NCBI GenBank assembly: GCA_963832355.1
Contig: CAWHTX010000003.1
Location: forward strand, 186,001-250,000
DNA length: 64,000 bases
Direction: 5' to 3'
Source of the DNA: DATFVA01 sp963832355
GTDB taxonomy: Bacteria; Bacteroidota; Ignavibacteria; Ignavibacteriales; Ignavibacteriaceae
The notes under the pieces are model-generated. The model did no database searches. It saw nothing but the letters and a program-made list of their open reading frames with translations, and had not been told where the DNA came from. Positions 24,886 through 33,500 of the stretch are shown in pieces. Position 1 is the stretch's first letter, and each line of letters starts with the position of its first letter. A program made the position numbers and the translations under genes.

Positions 24886-26361
24886 ATGATATTTGACAAG
24901 CTCAAACAACTCACTAAGGATACCGCTATATACGGCATCAGTACGATGGTTGGACGCTTCCTCTCGTTTCTGCTTGTACCTTTCTATACAAATATTTTCC
25001 ATCCTGCCGAATACGGAATAATTGCCAACATTTACATATTTATTGGGATATTTAACATAGTATATGTGTATGGAATGGATGCTGCTTACCTGAAATTTGC
25101 AGGACTCCCTTCCGACAGCCGCGAAAAGGACCTCTTCTCAACTCCTTATCTTACGGTCTTTGTCTCAGGTATATTTTTGTCAATACTGATGGTTCTCATC
25201 AGAGGTCCGGTGTTCGATCTGCTTGAAGTCCCGGTTAATTATTATTACCTGATGTATTATTCAGCCGGGATATTATTCCTCGATTCAATTGCTGTAATGC
25301 CTTTTATACAGCTCAGACTTCAAAGAAAAGCGAAAAAATTCGCTTCATTCAAGTTGATAAATATCGGCGTGAATATTATCCTTAACCTGGTCCTGATCCT
25401 GAAATTCGGAATGGGGATCGAGGCTGTCCTTATCAGTAATCTGTTTGCTTCTCTTTCTTCACTGCTTCTTTTGCTTCCCGACATCCTGAAAGAATTTCAT
25501 CTGAAATTTGATGTAGTCCTGCTAAAGAAATTGCTGAAATTCGGACTGCCTTATCTACCTGCAGGATTATCTTCAATGCTCATCCAGGGGATTGACAGAC
25601 CGATACTCGGTAAAATGACAAACCTGGATACTGTAGGAATCTACAATGCCTGCTACAAGCTGGGTATCTTTATGATGCTCTTTGTTAATATGTTCCAGTA
25701 TGCGTGGCAGCCTTTTTTTCTTCAGAATGCAGAAGAGAAAAATGCAAAGGAGATATTTTCAAAGGTGCTGACCTATTTTACTCTCGCGTCAGCTTTAATC
25801 CTGGTAATCCTGTCTCTGTTCATCGATAATATAGTAGCCATTCCTCTTCTTCACGGCAGGACATTAATTGATTCAGCATACTGGGGAGGAATTTCGATAG
25901 TACCCATCATCCTCTTTGGATATTTATTCAATGGTCTGTACGTTATTTTTACTGCGGGGATTTATATCGAGGAAAAGAGTATGTATATCCCATTAATAAC
26001 TGGCATCGGGGCAGTCGTGAACATAGTTGTCAATATTTTTTTAATCCCTGTCTGGGGAATAATGGGTGCGGCTTATGCCACCCTGGCTGCTTATATTGCA
26101 ATGGCAGCAGGTTTGTATATAGTGACTCAGAAATTCTACAGGATTGAATATGAGATTGCAAAACTGAGTAAAATATTTTTTGCCATTCTGATTGTGGGCG
26201 GTATATATTATTACCTGTTTTATTCAGATCAGCTTTACTTCAGTTATAAAGTTTTATTACTGGCACTCTTTTCAGTTTACCTTTATATATTTGTTTTTGA
26301 TAAGAAGGAAATTGACTTTTTAAGAACAAAAATTGCTTCACTAAAACAGAACAGGAAATAA
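24886..26361 (+). CDS. Oligosaccharide flippase/MATE-like polysaccharide export protein
   Basis: 491 aa with about 14 hydrophobic segments and the opening LTKDTAIYGISTMVGRFLSF followed by PAEYGIIANIYIFIGIFN, characteristic of Wzx-like MOP proteins. It differs from the flippase at 13.6 kb in GC content and setting: it lies among housekeeping genes (nadC before, dut overlapping after) rather than in the polysaccharide cluster. Many Bacteroidota carry such a flippase near nadC/dut. Substrate unknown, perhaps a lipid-linked surface oligosaccharide. The TAA overlaps the dut ATG by one base. Confidence 0.85.
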   Translation: MIFDKLKQLTKDTAIYGISTMVGRFLSFLLVPFYTNIFHPAEYGIIANIYIFIGIFNIVYVYGMDAAYLKFAGLPSDSREKDLFSTPYLTVFVSGIFLSILMVLIRGPVFDLLEVPVNYYYLMYYSAGILFLDSIAVMPFIQLRLQRKAKKFASFKLINIGVNIILNLVLILKFGMGIEAVLISNLFASLSSLLLLLPDILKEFHLKFDVVLLKKLLKFGLPYLPAGLSSMLIQGIDRPILGKMTNLDTVGIYNACYKLGIFMMLFVNMFQYAWQPFFLQNAEEKNAKEIFSKVLTYFTLASALILVILSLFIDNIVAIPLLHGRTLIDSAYWGGISIVPIILFGYLFNGLYVIFTAGIYIEEKSMYIPLITGIGAVVNIVVNIFLIPVWGIMGAAYATLAAYIAMAAGLYIVTQKFYRIEYEIAKLSKIFFAILIVGGIYYYLFYSDQLYFSYKVLLLALFSVYLYIFVFDKKEIDFLRTKIASLKQNRK

Positions 26362-26819
26362 TGAACACGGAGATTAAGGTTAAGGTAAAAAGACTAACTC
26401 CTGATTTTAATGATATAGAACTGCCGAAGTATTCAACTCAAGGCAGTGCGGGAATGGATATAAGAGCAGCAGTTGAAGATAAATTCATTCTTAAAGCGGG
26501 CGAAGTCGGACTGGTGCCCACAAACCTGGTAGTTGAGATTCCGGAAGGGTATGAAATACAGGTGCGTCCGAGGAGCGGATTAGCTGTTAAACACGGGATC
26601 GGAATCCTGAATTCTCCCGGAACGATTGATTCTGATTACCGCGGTGAAGTAAAAATAATTTTGATGAATTTCGGTAAAGAGGATTTTGTTATAAAACGCG
26701 GTGACAGAATTGCACAGCTGGTATTATCAAAAGTGTATCGTGCAGCACTCGAAGAAAATTCTGATCTGATGAAAACCAAAAGGGGAGAAGGCGGCTTCGG
26801 ACACACAGGTAAAAATTAA
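26361..26819 (+). CDS. dut: dUTP diphosphatase
   Basis: 152 aa trimeric dUTPase that removes dUTP and supplies dUMP. All five motifs are visible: GSAGMDIRAA (I), VRPRSGLAVKHG (II), GTIDSDYRGEVKIIL (III, with the catalytic Asp), GDRIAQLVLS (IV) and the C-terminal RGEGGFGHTG (V) that closes over the substrate. Length is normal. The ATG overlaps the flippase stop. Confidence 0.97.
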   Translation: MNTEIKVKVKRLTPDFNDIELPKYSTQGSAGMDIRAAVEDKFILKAGEVGLVPTNLVVEIPEGYEIQVRPRSGLAVKHGIGILNSPGTIDSDYRGEVKIILMNFGKEDFVIKRGDRIAQLVLSKVYRAALEENSDLMKTKRGEGGFGHTGKN

Positions 26820-26926
26820 TTCAGAAATATTTATAACCTGCCCAATCGAGCAAAAAAGTATCTAAAATTTTTTTAACTTGCGTTCAGTGAAATTCAAATC
26901 TCTACCACCAAAAAATTTCTTTTTTC

Positions 26927-29900
26927 ATGTCAGATTTTATTCATTTACATAATCATACTCACTATAGCTTACAGGACGGAGCGTGTACAGTTGATGACCT
27001 GGTCCGGGCTGCTAAACGAAATAACATGCACTCGGTTGCATTAACAGATCATGGAGTGATGTATGGGATAGCAGAGTTTTACAAGAAAGCAAAGAAGGAA
27101 GGAATTAAACCTATTGTAGGAATGGAAGCCTACATTGTAACCGACGGATCAAGGTTCGACAGGGGAAAAGAAAATGACGGTAATGGCAGAAAAAAATCGA
27201 AACATTACAATCATCTGATCCTGCTTGCAAAAAATAAACAGGGATACCAGAATTTATCTAAACTTTCCACCCTGGGACATACAGAAGGTTTTTATTACAA
27301 ACCCAGGATTGACCTTGAACTTCTAAGAAAATACCGTGATGGTCTGATTTGCACTTCAGCCTGTGCGGGAGGTGTTGTGTCAACTCATCTCATAAACGGC
27401 AACTATGATAAGGCCAGGGAGATAGCTAAAATATTCAAGGATATTTTTGATGACGATTTCTACCTCGAAATACAGGACCACAATATGGATGTGGAGCAGC
27501 CTGTTCTTGCTGGAATGCCGAAACTTTCAAAAGAGCTCGGGATAAAGCTGGTTGCCACAAACGACTGCCATTATATTGAAAAAGATCACGCTTACGCACA
27601 CAATATCCTTCTCCTGTTGTCAGATAAGAACGGGGCTGATTACAGGCAGCTCAGGTATGGAACAGACCAGGTTTATTTTAAAAGCCAGGATGAAATGATA
27701 AAGCTGTTCCGTAAATATAAAGGTGCGGTTGAGAATACGCTGGAGATTGATTCAAAGATAGATCTTAAGCTTGAGACAGAGGGGCATTATTATCCTCAGT
27801 TCCCTATTCCTGACGACGTCCCGGCGAAAAATGCAGAGGAGTATTTTGAACTGCTTGCAAAAGAGGGACTGCAGAAAAGAGTAAAGGAAATATCGCCGGA
27901 AGTGCAGGAAAGATTTGATTTTGAGATTGATACTATTAAAAAAATGGGTTTTGCCGGGTATTTCCTGATCGTTCAGGACTTCATCAATGCAGCAAAAAGA
28001 ATGAGTATTCCCGTTGGCCCGGGAAGAGGAAGTGTTGCCGGAAGCCTGGTTGCGTACACGCTTGGTATTACAAACATAAACCCGCTTGAATATAACCTGC
28101 TTTTTGAAAGGTTTCTGAATCCTGCTCGTAAATCAATGCCTGATATTGATGTTGATTTTGCTGATGATAAGCGGGGCGAAATAATCGACTATGTACGCGA
28201 AAAATATGGAAATGATTGTGTCAGCCAGATAATTACATTCAACCGATTATCTTCAAAAGCAGTAATCAGGGATGTTGCACGTGTACTTAAGATCCCTATT
28301 CCTACTGTTAACAAAATAACCAAATTCATTCCTTCGAAATTCGGGAAGGTTTATACTATTGACCAGGCATTAGCTGAGGTGCCGGAGCTGAAATGGGTGA
28401 AGGACTCTAAAGAGAGCGAAATTCAGGATCTGATTAAATATGCTAAAGTGCTGGAAGGCATGAACCGGAATGCATCGAAGCATGCAGCCGGAGTAGTGAT
28501 CACTCCTGAGGAAGTGAGTAACTATGTGCCGCTTGCCAATGCCGTTTCACAGACAGATATAGTGACCCAGTATAATATGAAAGAAATTGAAAGCTGGGGA
28601 CTGCTAAAGATGGATTTCCTGGGGCTTCGTACGCTGACGATCATACGTGATGCTTTAGCGCTAATTAAGAAAAACCATGATGAAGATATTGATATAGATA
28701 ATATTCCGCTGGACGATGAAAAAACACTTCAGCTTTTTTCCAAAGGACAGACAACAGGTATATTCCAGTTTGAATCTGCCCCAATGCGTGAATATCTTAA
28801 AAAACTAAAACCCACCAGTCTCAGCGACCTTTCCGCAATGAATGCATTATACAGACCCGGACCAATGGAATTCATTGATGATTTCATTGACCGGAAATTC
28901 GGTTTGAAAGAAGTGGTTTATCAGCATTCTGTTCTGGAACCTATTCTTAAGGAGACGTACGGTATTATTGTATACCAGGAACAGGTAATACAAATTGCAA
29001 ACAGGGTCGGGGGAATGAGTCTTGCCGAAGCAGATATTCTACGGCGGGCAATGGGGAAAAAAGACCTGGCCGCAATGAAAGAGCAGAAGGAAAAGTTCAC
29101 GGCAGGGGCTGTTAAAAACGGCATATCAAAAAAAATAGCTGAAGAAATTTTTGAGGCAATAGATAAATTTGCCAATTACGGGTTTAATAAGAGTCACGCT
29201 GTTGCCTACAGTTATGTTGCTTACCAGACTGCCTATCTAAAGGCTCATTATACGGCCGAGTTCCTTGCGGCCAACCTGACTAATGAATTCGGAAATTCAG
29301 ATAAAGTTGCACTTTTCCTTGAAGATTGTCGAAAGCTGAAGATAGAGGTACTGCCGCCTGATATAAATAATCCCTCGGTTACATTCGACGTACAGGACGG
29401 TAAGATAAGGTTTGGTATGTCGGCTATAAAGAATGTCGGAATCTCTGCGGTTGAAGAAATAATCAGGACCAGAGATAAACTGGGAAGAGATTTTATCAGC
29501 ATCTTTGATTTCTGTGCCAATGTAGATACGCATCTTGTCAACAAAAGAACTCTTGAAGGCCTGGTTCTTGCCGGCGCTCTCGATTCTCTTGACAGAATTC
29601 GTTCAAGGCAGCTGGCCGCAGTTGAATTAGCGATTGATTACGGTAATAAAGCACGTAACTCTTCACTTAATGCAGAAAATAGTTTGTTTGGGGGGATGGA
29701 AGAAGTTGTAAAACTTACAGAACCAAACCTTCCTGAACTATCTGCCTGGACGCAAAAAGAAAGACTTGCAAAGGAGAGAGAGGTACTTGGTTTTTATGTA
29801 ACCGATCACCCGTTAAGGAAGTTTGAACTTGAGTACAGATCTTTCGCATCAATCCAGCTCGGGGATACAGAAAAGCTGGAGGATACTGATGTTGTTCGGG

Positions 29901-30391
29901 CCTGCGGTGTCGTTACTGAATTGAAAACCAAAATTGATAAATCAAACCGGACAATGGCGTTCCTTAAACTGGATGATTTCTCCGGGTCGTGCGAATGTAT
30001 TATGTTTTCGAAAGTATATGATGAATACGGCAAATATATTCAGCCGGAAGAATGCGTTTTAATCATCGGGAAGACCGAAAGCAGCGGTGATGCGGTGAAG
30101 CTGCATATCGACAAAGTCATCCCTCTGCAGGAAACGAAAAATGAGCTGACCGAAAGCATTAAACTAAATATTGACAGGAAACGTCACCCCCTTGATAAAA
30201 TTTCCGAACTGAAAAATATTCTGGATCAAAATGAAGGGACAACTCCTCTCTACATCGATCTGGTAAACAACGGATCCAAACCCGCCAGGTTCAGTCTGAA
30301 AAATAAGAGAGTACAAATAAGTGATCGGTTTATAGATGAAATCACAAATTGTCTCGGTGAAGATTCTATCTCATTTGTATGTAAGAAATAA
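26927..30391 (+). CDS. dnaE: DNA polymerase III subunit alpha
   Basis: 1154 aa, usual for DnaE1. N-terminal PHP domain (FIHLHNHTHYSLQDGA, ALTDHGVMYG), then the C-family palm with GPGRGSVAGSLVAY and the catalytic PDIDVDFAD, fingers (AMNALYRPGPMEFI, YQEQVIQI, RRAMGKK), helix-hairpin-helix (VEVLPPDIN-like region at about residue 810) and the C-terminal OB fold (VVRACGVVTELKTKI ... FLKLDDFSGSCECIMF). It is the replicative polymerase of the chromosome. The 107-base gap before it is AT-rich and may hold its promoter. Confidence 0.97.
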   Translation: MSDFIHLHNHTHYSLQDGACTVDDLVRAAKRNNMHSVALTDHGVMYGIAEFYKKAKKEGIKPIVGMEAYIVTDGSRFDRGKENDGNGRKKSKHYNHLILLAKNKQGYQNLSKLSTLGHTEGFYYKPRIDLELLRKYRDGLICTSACAGGVVSTHLINGNYDKAREIAKIFKDIFDDDFYLEIQDHNMDVEQPVLAGMPKLSKELGIKLVATNDCHYIEKDHAYAHNILLLLSDKNGADYRQLRYGTDQVYFKSQDEMIKLFRKYKGAVENTLEIDSKIDLKLETEGHYYPQFPIPDDVPAKNAEEYFELLAKEGLQKRVKEISPEVQERFDFEIDTIKKMGFAGYFLIVQDFINAAKRMSIPVGPGRGSVAGSLVAYTLGITNINPLEYNLLFERFLNPARKSMPDIDVDFADDKRGEIIDYVREKYGNDCVSQIITFNRLSSKAVIRDVARVLKIPIPTVNKITKFIPSKFGKVYTIDQALAEVPELKWVKDSKESEIQDLIKYAKVLEGMNRNASKHAAGVVITPEEVSNYVPLANAVSQTDIVTQYNMKEIESWGLLKMDFLGLRTLTIIRDALALIKKNHDEDIDIDNIPLDDEKTLQLFSKGQTTGIFQFESAPMREYLKKLKPTSLSDLSAMNALYRPGPMEFIDDFIDRKFGLKEVVYQHSVLEPILKETYGIIVYQEQVIQIANRVGGMSLAEADILRRAMGKKDLAAMKEQKEKFTAGAVKNGISKKIAEEIFEAIDKFANYGFNKSHAVAYSYVAYQTAYLKAHYTAEFLAANLTNEFGNSDKVALFLEDCRKLKIEVLPPDINNPSVTFDVQDGKIRFGMSAIKNVGISAVEEIIRTRDKLGRDFISIFDFCANVDTHLVNKRTLEGLVLAGALDSLDRIRSRQLAAVELAIDYGNKARNSSLNAENSLFGGMEEVVKLTEPNLPELSAWTQKERLAKEREVLGFYVTDHPLRKFELEYRSFASIQLGDTEKLEDTDVVRACGVVTELKTKIDKSNRTMAFLKLDDFSGSCECIMFSKVYDEYGKYIQPEECVLIIGKTESSGDAVKLHIDKVIPLQETKNELTESIKLNIDRKRHPLDKISELKNILDQNEGTTPLYIDLVNNGSKPARFSLKNKRVQISDRFIDEITNCLGEDSISFVCKK

Positions 30392-30488
30392 CCGGCTTCT
30401 TATAATAAGTTTATAATTGTATAACTTCCTTCATTTTTGTATCATTAATATTCCGATTTTATTTAACATGTGAAGGCATTGAAAAGTA

Positions 30489-31316
30489 ATGGCACAGAAA
30501 ACGAATGAAAGGCCCTGGGCTTTAATACTGGGGGCTTCCTCCGGTTTCGGCGGCGCTGTCTCAATAAAGCTTGCCGAAGACGGTTATAATATTTTCGGAG
30601 TGCATCTTGACAGACAGGCTACAATGCATAATGTCGACAGGATCACCGATAATATTAAATCAAATGGTTCTGAGGCGCTATTTTTCAATGTGAATGCTGC
30701 GGATGCCGAGAAAAGAAAAGAAGTTATCGGAGAGATCAAAAAAATTGCAGGAGGGAAGCCGGTAATAAAAGTACTGCTTCATTCTCTCGCTTTTGGTACT
30801 CTCAAACCTTTTATCCAGCATAGTGATGTGCAGCCTATTACCAAAGCCCAGATGGAGATGACCCTGGATGTTATGGCTCATTCACTTGTTTACTGGGTGC
30901 AGGAATTGATGATGGAAAATCTTTTTATGCGTCAGGGCAGGATCTTCGCTATGACAAGTTCCGGAAGCAAAGCAGTGATCCCTTTTTATGGAGCTGTTTC
31001 GGCGGCTAAAGCTTCACTGGAATCTCACGTCAGACAGCTTTCCACAGAACTAGGTGAAATGGAGATATCAGTCAATTCTATTATGGCAGGTGTAACCGAT
31101 ACACCGGCATTACGAAAAATTCCGGGCAATGTTCCGATGATTGAAGTTGCAAAAAGAAAGAATCCCCGCAACAGGCTGACAACTCCGGAAGATATTGCCA
31201 AAGTTATAAGCATACTTTGTAAGGATGGAGGAGAGTGGATTTCTGGCTGCGTCATAAATGCCGACGGCGGCGAAGATAGTGTTAATTATGTTGGTCAGGG
31301 GGGAGAACAAGTTTAA
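30489..31316 (+). CDS. SDR-family enoyl-ACP reductase-like protein (FabL/FabI type)
   Basis: 275 aa Rossmann-fold oxidoreductase. ALILGASSGFGGAVSIKLAE is the NAD(P) site. The active-site spacing is Tyr-x6-Lys (YGAVSAAK at about residues 167-174), characteristic of enoyl-ACP reductases FabI and FabL rather than the Tyr-x3-Lys of other SDRs. GVTDTPALRKIPGN and a NADGG C-terminal motif resemble B. subtilis FabL (NADPH-dependent). Probable role: the last step of fatty-acid elongation. A different reductase role cannot be excluded because the N-terminal half is divergent. trxA follows 24 bases on. Confidence 0.7.
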   Translation: MAQKTNERPWALILGASSGFGGAVSIKLAEDGYNIFGVHLDRQATMHNVDRITDNIKSNGSEALFFNVNAADAEKRKEVIGEIKKIAGGKPVIKVLLHSLAFGTLKPFIQHSDVQPITKAQMEMTLDVMAHSLVYWVQELMMENLFMRQGRIFAMTSSGSKAVIPFYGAVSAAKASLESHVRQLSTELGEMEISVNSIMAGVTDTPALRKIPGNVPMIEVAKRKNPRNRLTTPEDIAKVISILCKDGGEWISGCVINADGGEDSVNYVGQGGEQV

Positions 31317-31340
31317 TTAAGTTCAAATAAGGATGGAAAA

Positions 31341-31664
31341 ATGAAAACAATAACAATAACTGATGATAACTTCGATGAAGAAGTTGTTAAATCTGACAAA
31401 CCGGTTTTAATTGATTTCTGGGCAACCTGGTGCGGTCCTTGTAAGATGATTGCCCCGATCGTCGAAGAACTGGTAGATGAATATGAAGGAAAAGCTAAGA
31501 TAGGAAAGCTTGATGTTGATAATAACCAGCAAACCGCTATTAAATTTGGAGTACGCAGTATTCCAACAATTCTGATATTTAAGGATGGAAAACTAAAAGA
31601 TACTATTATTGGTGCAGTACCGAAGGGACAGATCGTACAGAGACTAAACTCGGCGATAGCCTGA
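31341..31664 (+). CDS. trxA: Thioredoxin
   Basis: 107 aa, the standard length. The active site FWATWCGPCKM has Cys31 and Cys34, with LDVDNNQQTAIKFGVRSIPT carrying the conserved cis-Pro76 region and ILIFKDGK beyond. Cytoplasmic dithiol reductant. The start has GGATGGAAAA upstream of the ATG. It lies between the FabL-like gene and serA. Confidence 0.97.
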   Translation: MKTITITDDNFDEEVVKSDKPVLIDFWATWCGPCKMIAPIVEELVDEYEGKAKIGKLDVDNNQQTAIKFGVRSIPTILIFKDGKLKDTIIGAVPKGQIVQRLNSAIA

Positions 31665-31695
31665 TCATTTAATTAATCATATCCCATCGGAGTTT

Positions 31696-33279
31696 ATGTA
31701 TAAAATTTTAATTACCGATGCGGTCGATAAGAAATGCAAGACAATTCTTGAATCAGCCGGCTTTGAGGTTACTTTCGAAGCCGGTATGCCTCCCGAAAAA
31801 ATCAAATCAATTATCAGCGGTTATAATGCTTTAATAGTCAGGAGTGAGACGCAGGTTGACCATGAACTGATCTCCCTGATGGAGGACATGACAGTTATAG
31901 GCAGAGCAGGTACCGGGGTTGATAATATTGATGTTGACAGCGCTACCCGAAAAGGTATAATTGTTATGAACACGCCGGGCGCAAACACAATATCCACAGC
32001 AGAGCATACCATGGCTTTGATACTGGGGATGTGCCGAAATATAGCGTCTGCTAACCAGTCGATTAGAGCAGGGAAATGGGAACGTAAGAAGTTTAAAGGT
32101 ACTGAACTGGAGGGAAAGACGCTCGGCGTAATCGGACTTGGAAAAGTAGGCCGGGAAGTTGCAGTGCGTGCCGGGGCTTTCGGAATGAAGGTTATTGGTT
32201 ATGATCCGGTTATCTCAGTTGAATCAGCCGGCAGACTCGGAGTAGATTTTGTTAATCTTGATAAAATATTTTCAGACTCCGATCTTATTACCGTACACGT
32301 TCCATTAACAGAAGAAACAAAAAACCTGGTTTCAAAAGAAACGCTTGACAAATGCAAAAAAGGAGTAAAAATAATAAATTGTGCAAGAGGAGGAATCGTA
32401 AATGAAGAGGCAATTCTCGAAGCGTTAGAAATCGGAAAGGTTTCCGCAGCGGCATTTGATGTATATGAAACTGAGCCACCGGACCTGAGAGCAAAACTCT
32501 TTCAGCACGATAAAGTATTAACCACACCTCATCTTGGAGCCTCTACAGAAGAAGCTCAGGAAAAAGTTGCCGTACAAATAGGGGAACAGATCGTTGATTT
32601 ATTAAAGAATAAAATTGTGAAGGGGACAGTGAACGCCGCTTCCTTTGAAGCCCTGGGTAACGAGGAATTAAATCCGTACCTGATATTAGCCGAAAAACTT
32701 GGTCAGCTTCTGTCACAGTTAAATAAGGGCCATCTCAAAATCCTCAATATTAATCTCAGCGGTCAGTTCCTTCACAAATATTCGGAAATCCTTTCGAAAA
32801 GTTTCTTAAAAGGTTTTTTATCCAGAAAGATTGACGAACCTGTCAATCTTGTTAACTCAAAACTTTTTGCAGAAGAACGCGGCATCATACTTAACGAAGT
32901 TAATTCGAATGAGAATGAAAATTACAAAAACCTTATTTCTGTGGGGTTCATCGGGGAGAAAGATCGAAAGGTCCTTACCGGAACGGTCTTTGGGAAAGAA
33001 GAACTCAGAGTAGTCAAAATTGACGGGTACAGGGTTGAACTCAGGCCTGAAGGGTATATGCTGTTATATAAAAATATCGACAAACCGGGAATGTTGGCCG
33101 CAGTCGGCAGGATATTATCTGAAGAGAATATTAATATAGCGGGATTATCATTAGGACGACAGGACAGCGGTAATGAAGCCCTGACTGTAATAGCCACTGA
33201 TGAAGAAATCGGTAAAAAAGCAATTGACAGAATATTATCAACGGATGGTATCTGGAATGTATTAACGGTCTACATATGA
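31696..33279 (+). CDS. serA: D-3-phosphoglycerate dehydrogenase, long form
   Basis: 527 aa, the long form with an intervening domain and a C-terminal ACT domain. GRAGTGVDNIDVDSATRKGI belongs to the substrate domain, GKTLGVIGLGKVGREVA to the NAD site; NCARGGIVNE, AAFDVYETEPP and the catalytic His in TTPHLGAST follow. Residues about 320-445 form the allosteric substrate-binding domain, and KPGMLAAVGRILSEENINI opens the ACT domain. It starts serine synthesis from 3-phosphoglycerate. A second, shorter paralogue lies at 59.9-61.1 kb on the other strand. Confidence 0.94.
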   Translation: MYKILITDAVDKKCKTILESAGFEVTFEAGMPPEKIKSIISGYNALIVRSETQVDHELISLMEDMTVIGRAGTGVDNIDVDSATRKGIIVMNTPGANTISTAEHTMALILGMCRNIASANQSIRAGKWERKKFKGTELEGKTLGVIGLGKVGREVAVRAGAFGMKVIGYDPVISVESAGRLGVDFVNLDKIFSDSDLITVHVPLTEETKNLVSKETLDKCKKGVKIINCARGGIVNEEAILEALEIGKVSAAAFDVYETEPPDLRAKLFQHDKVLTTPHLGASTEEAQEKVAVQIGEQIVDLLKNKIVKGTVNAASFEALGNEELNPYLILAEKLGQLLSQLNKGHLKILNINLSGQFLHKYSEILSKSFLKGFLSRKIDEPVNLVNSKLFAEERGIILNEVNSNENENYKNLISVGFIGEKDRKVLTGTVFGKEELRVVKIDGYRVELRPEGYMLLYKNIDKPGMLAAVGRILSEENINIAGLSLGRQDSGNEALTVIATDEEIGKKAIDRILSTDGIWNVLTVYI

Positions 33280-33357
33280 ATTAAGCGGAAATAAACTATG
33301 TTGACATTTGTTCCTAAAAAACTTTAATTCACTATTGGTTATTCAAGACCTTAAAAC

Positions 33358-33386
33358 TTGACAAAATTAACAGGTTATAGTATTTT
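33358..33386 (+). promoter_or_regulatory. Probable sigma70-type promoter for the T9SS gene at 33501
   Basis: TTGACA (33358-33363), 17 bases, then TATTTT (33381-33386), about 115 bases before the start codon. Another TTGACA lies at 33301 with a weaker TTAATT at the same spacing. The 221-base gap between serA and this gene holds no coding sequence, so a promoter is expected here. Confidence 0.45.
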
Positions 33387-33500
33387 AATTTTTGTTCTAT
33401 GACCAAAATTATATTTTGAACAAAATCTGAGGATAATTCTGGAATTTGCTACTACATTTCTTTAATACTTACAAATCAACCACTATTCAAGGAGAGCGTT

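Noticed and set aside
26880..26926. tRNA-like 3' end (ttcaaatctctaccacca) before dnaE
   Set aside because: No acceptor, D or anticodon arm can be folded upstream; it is ordinary AT-rich spacer.
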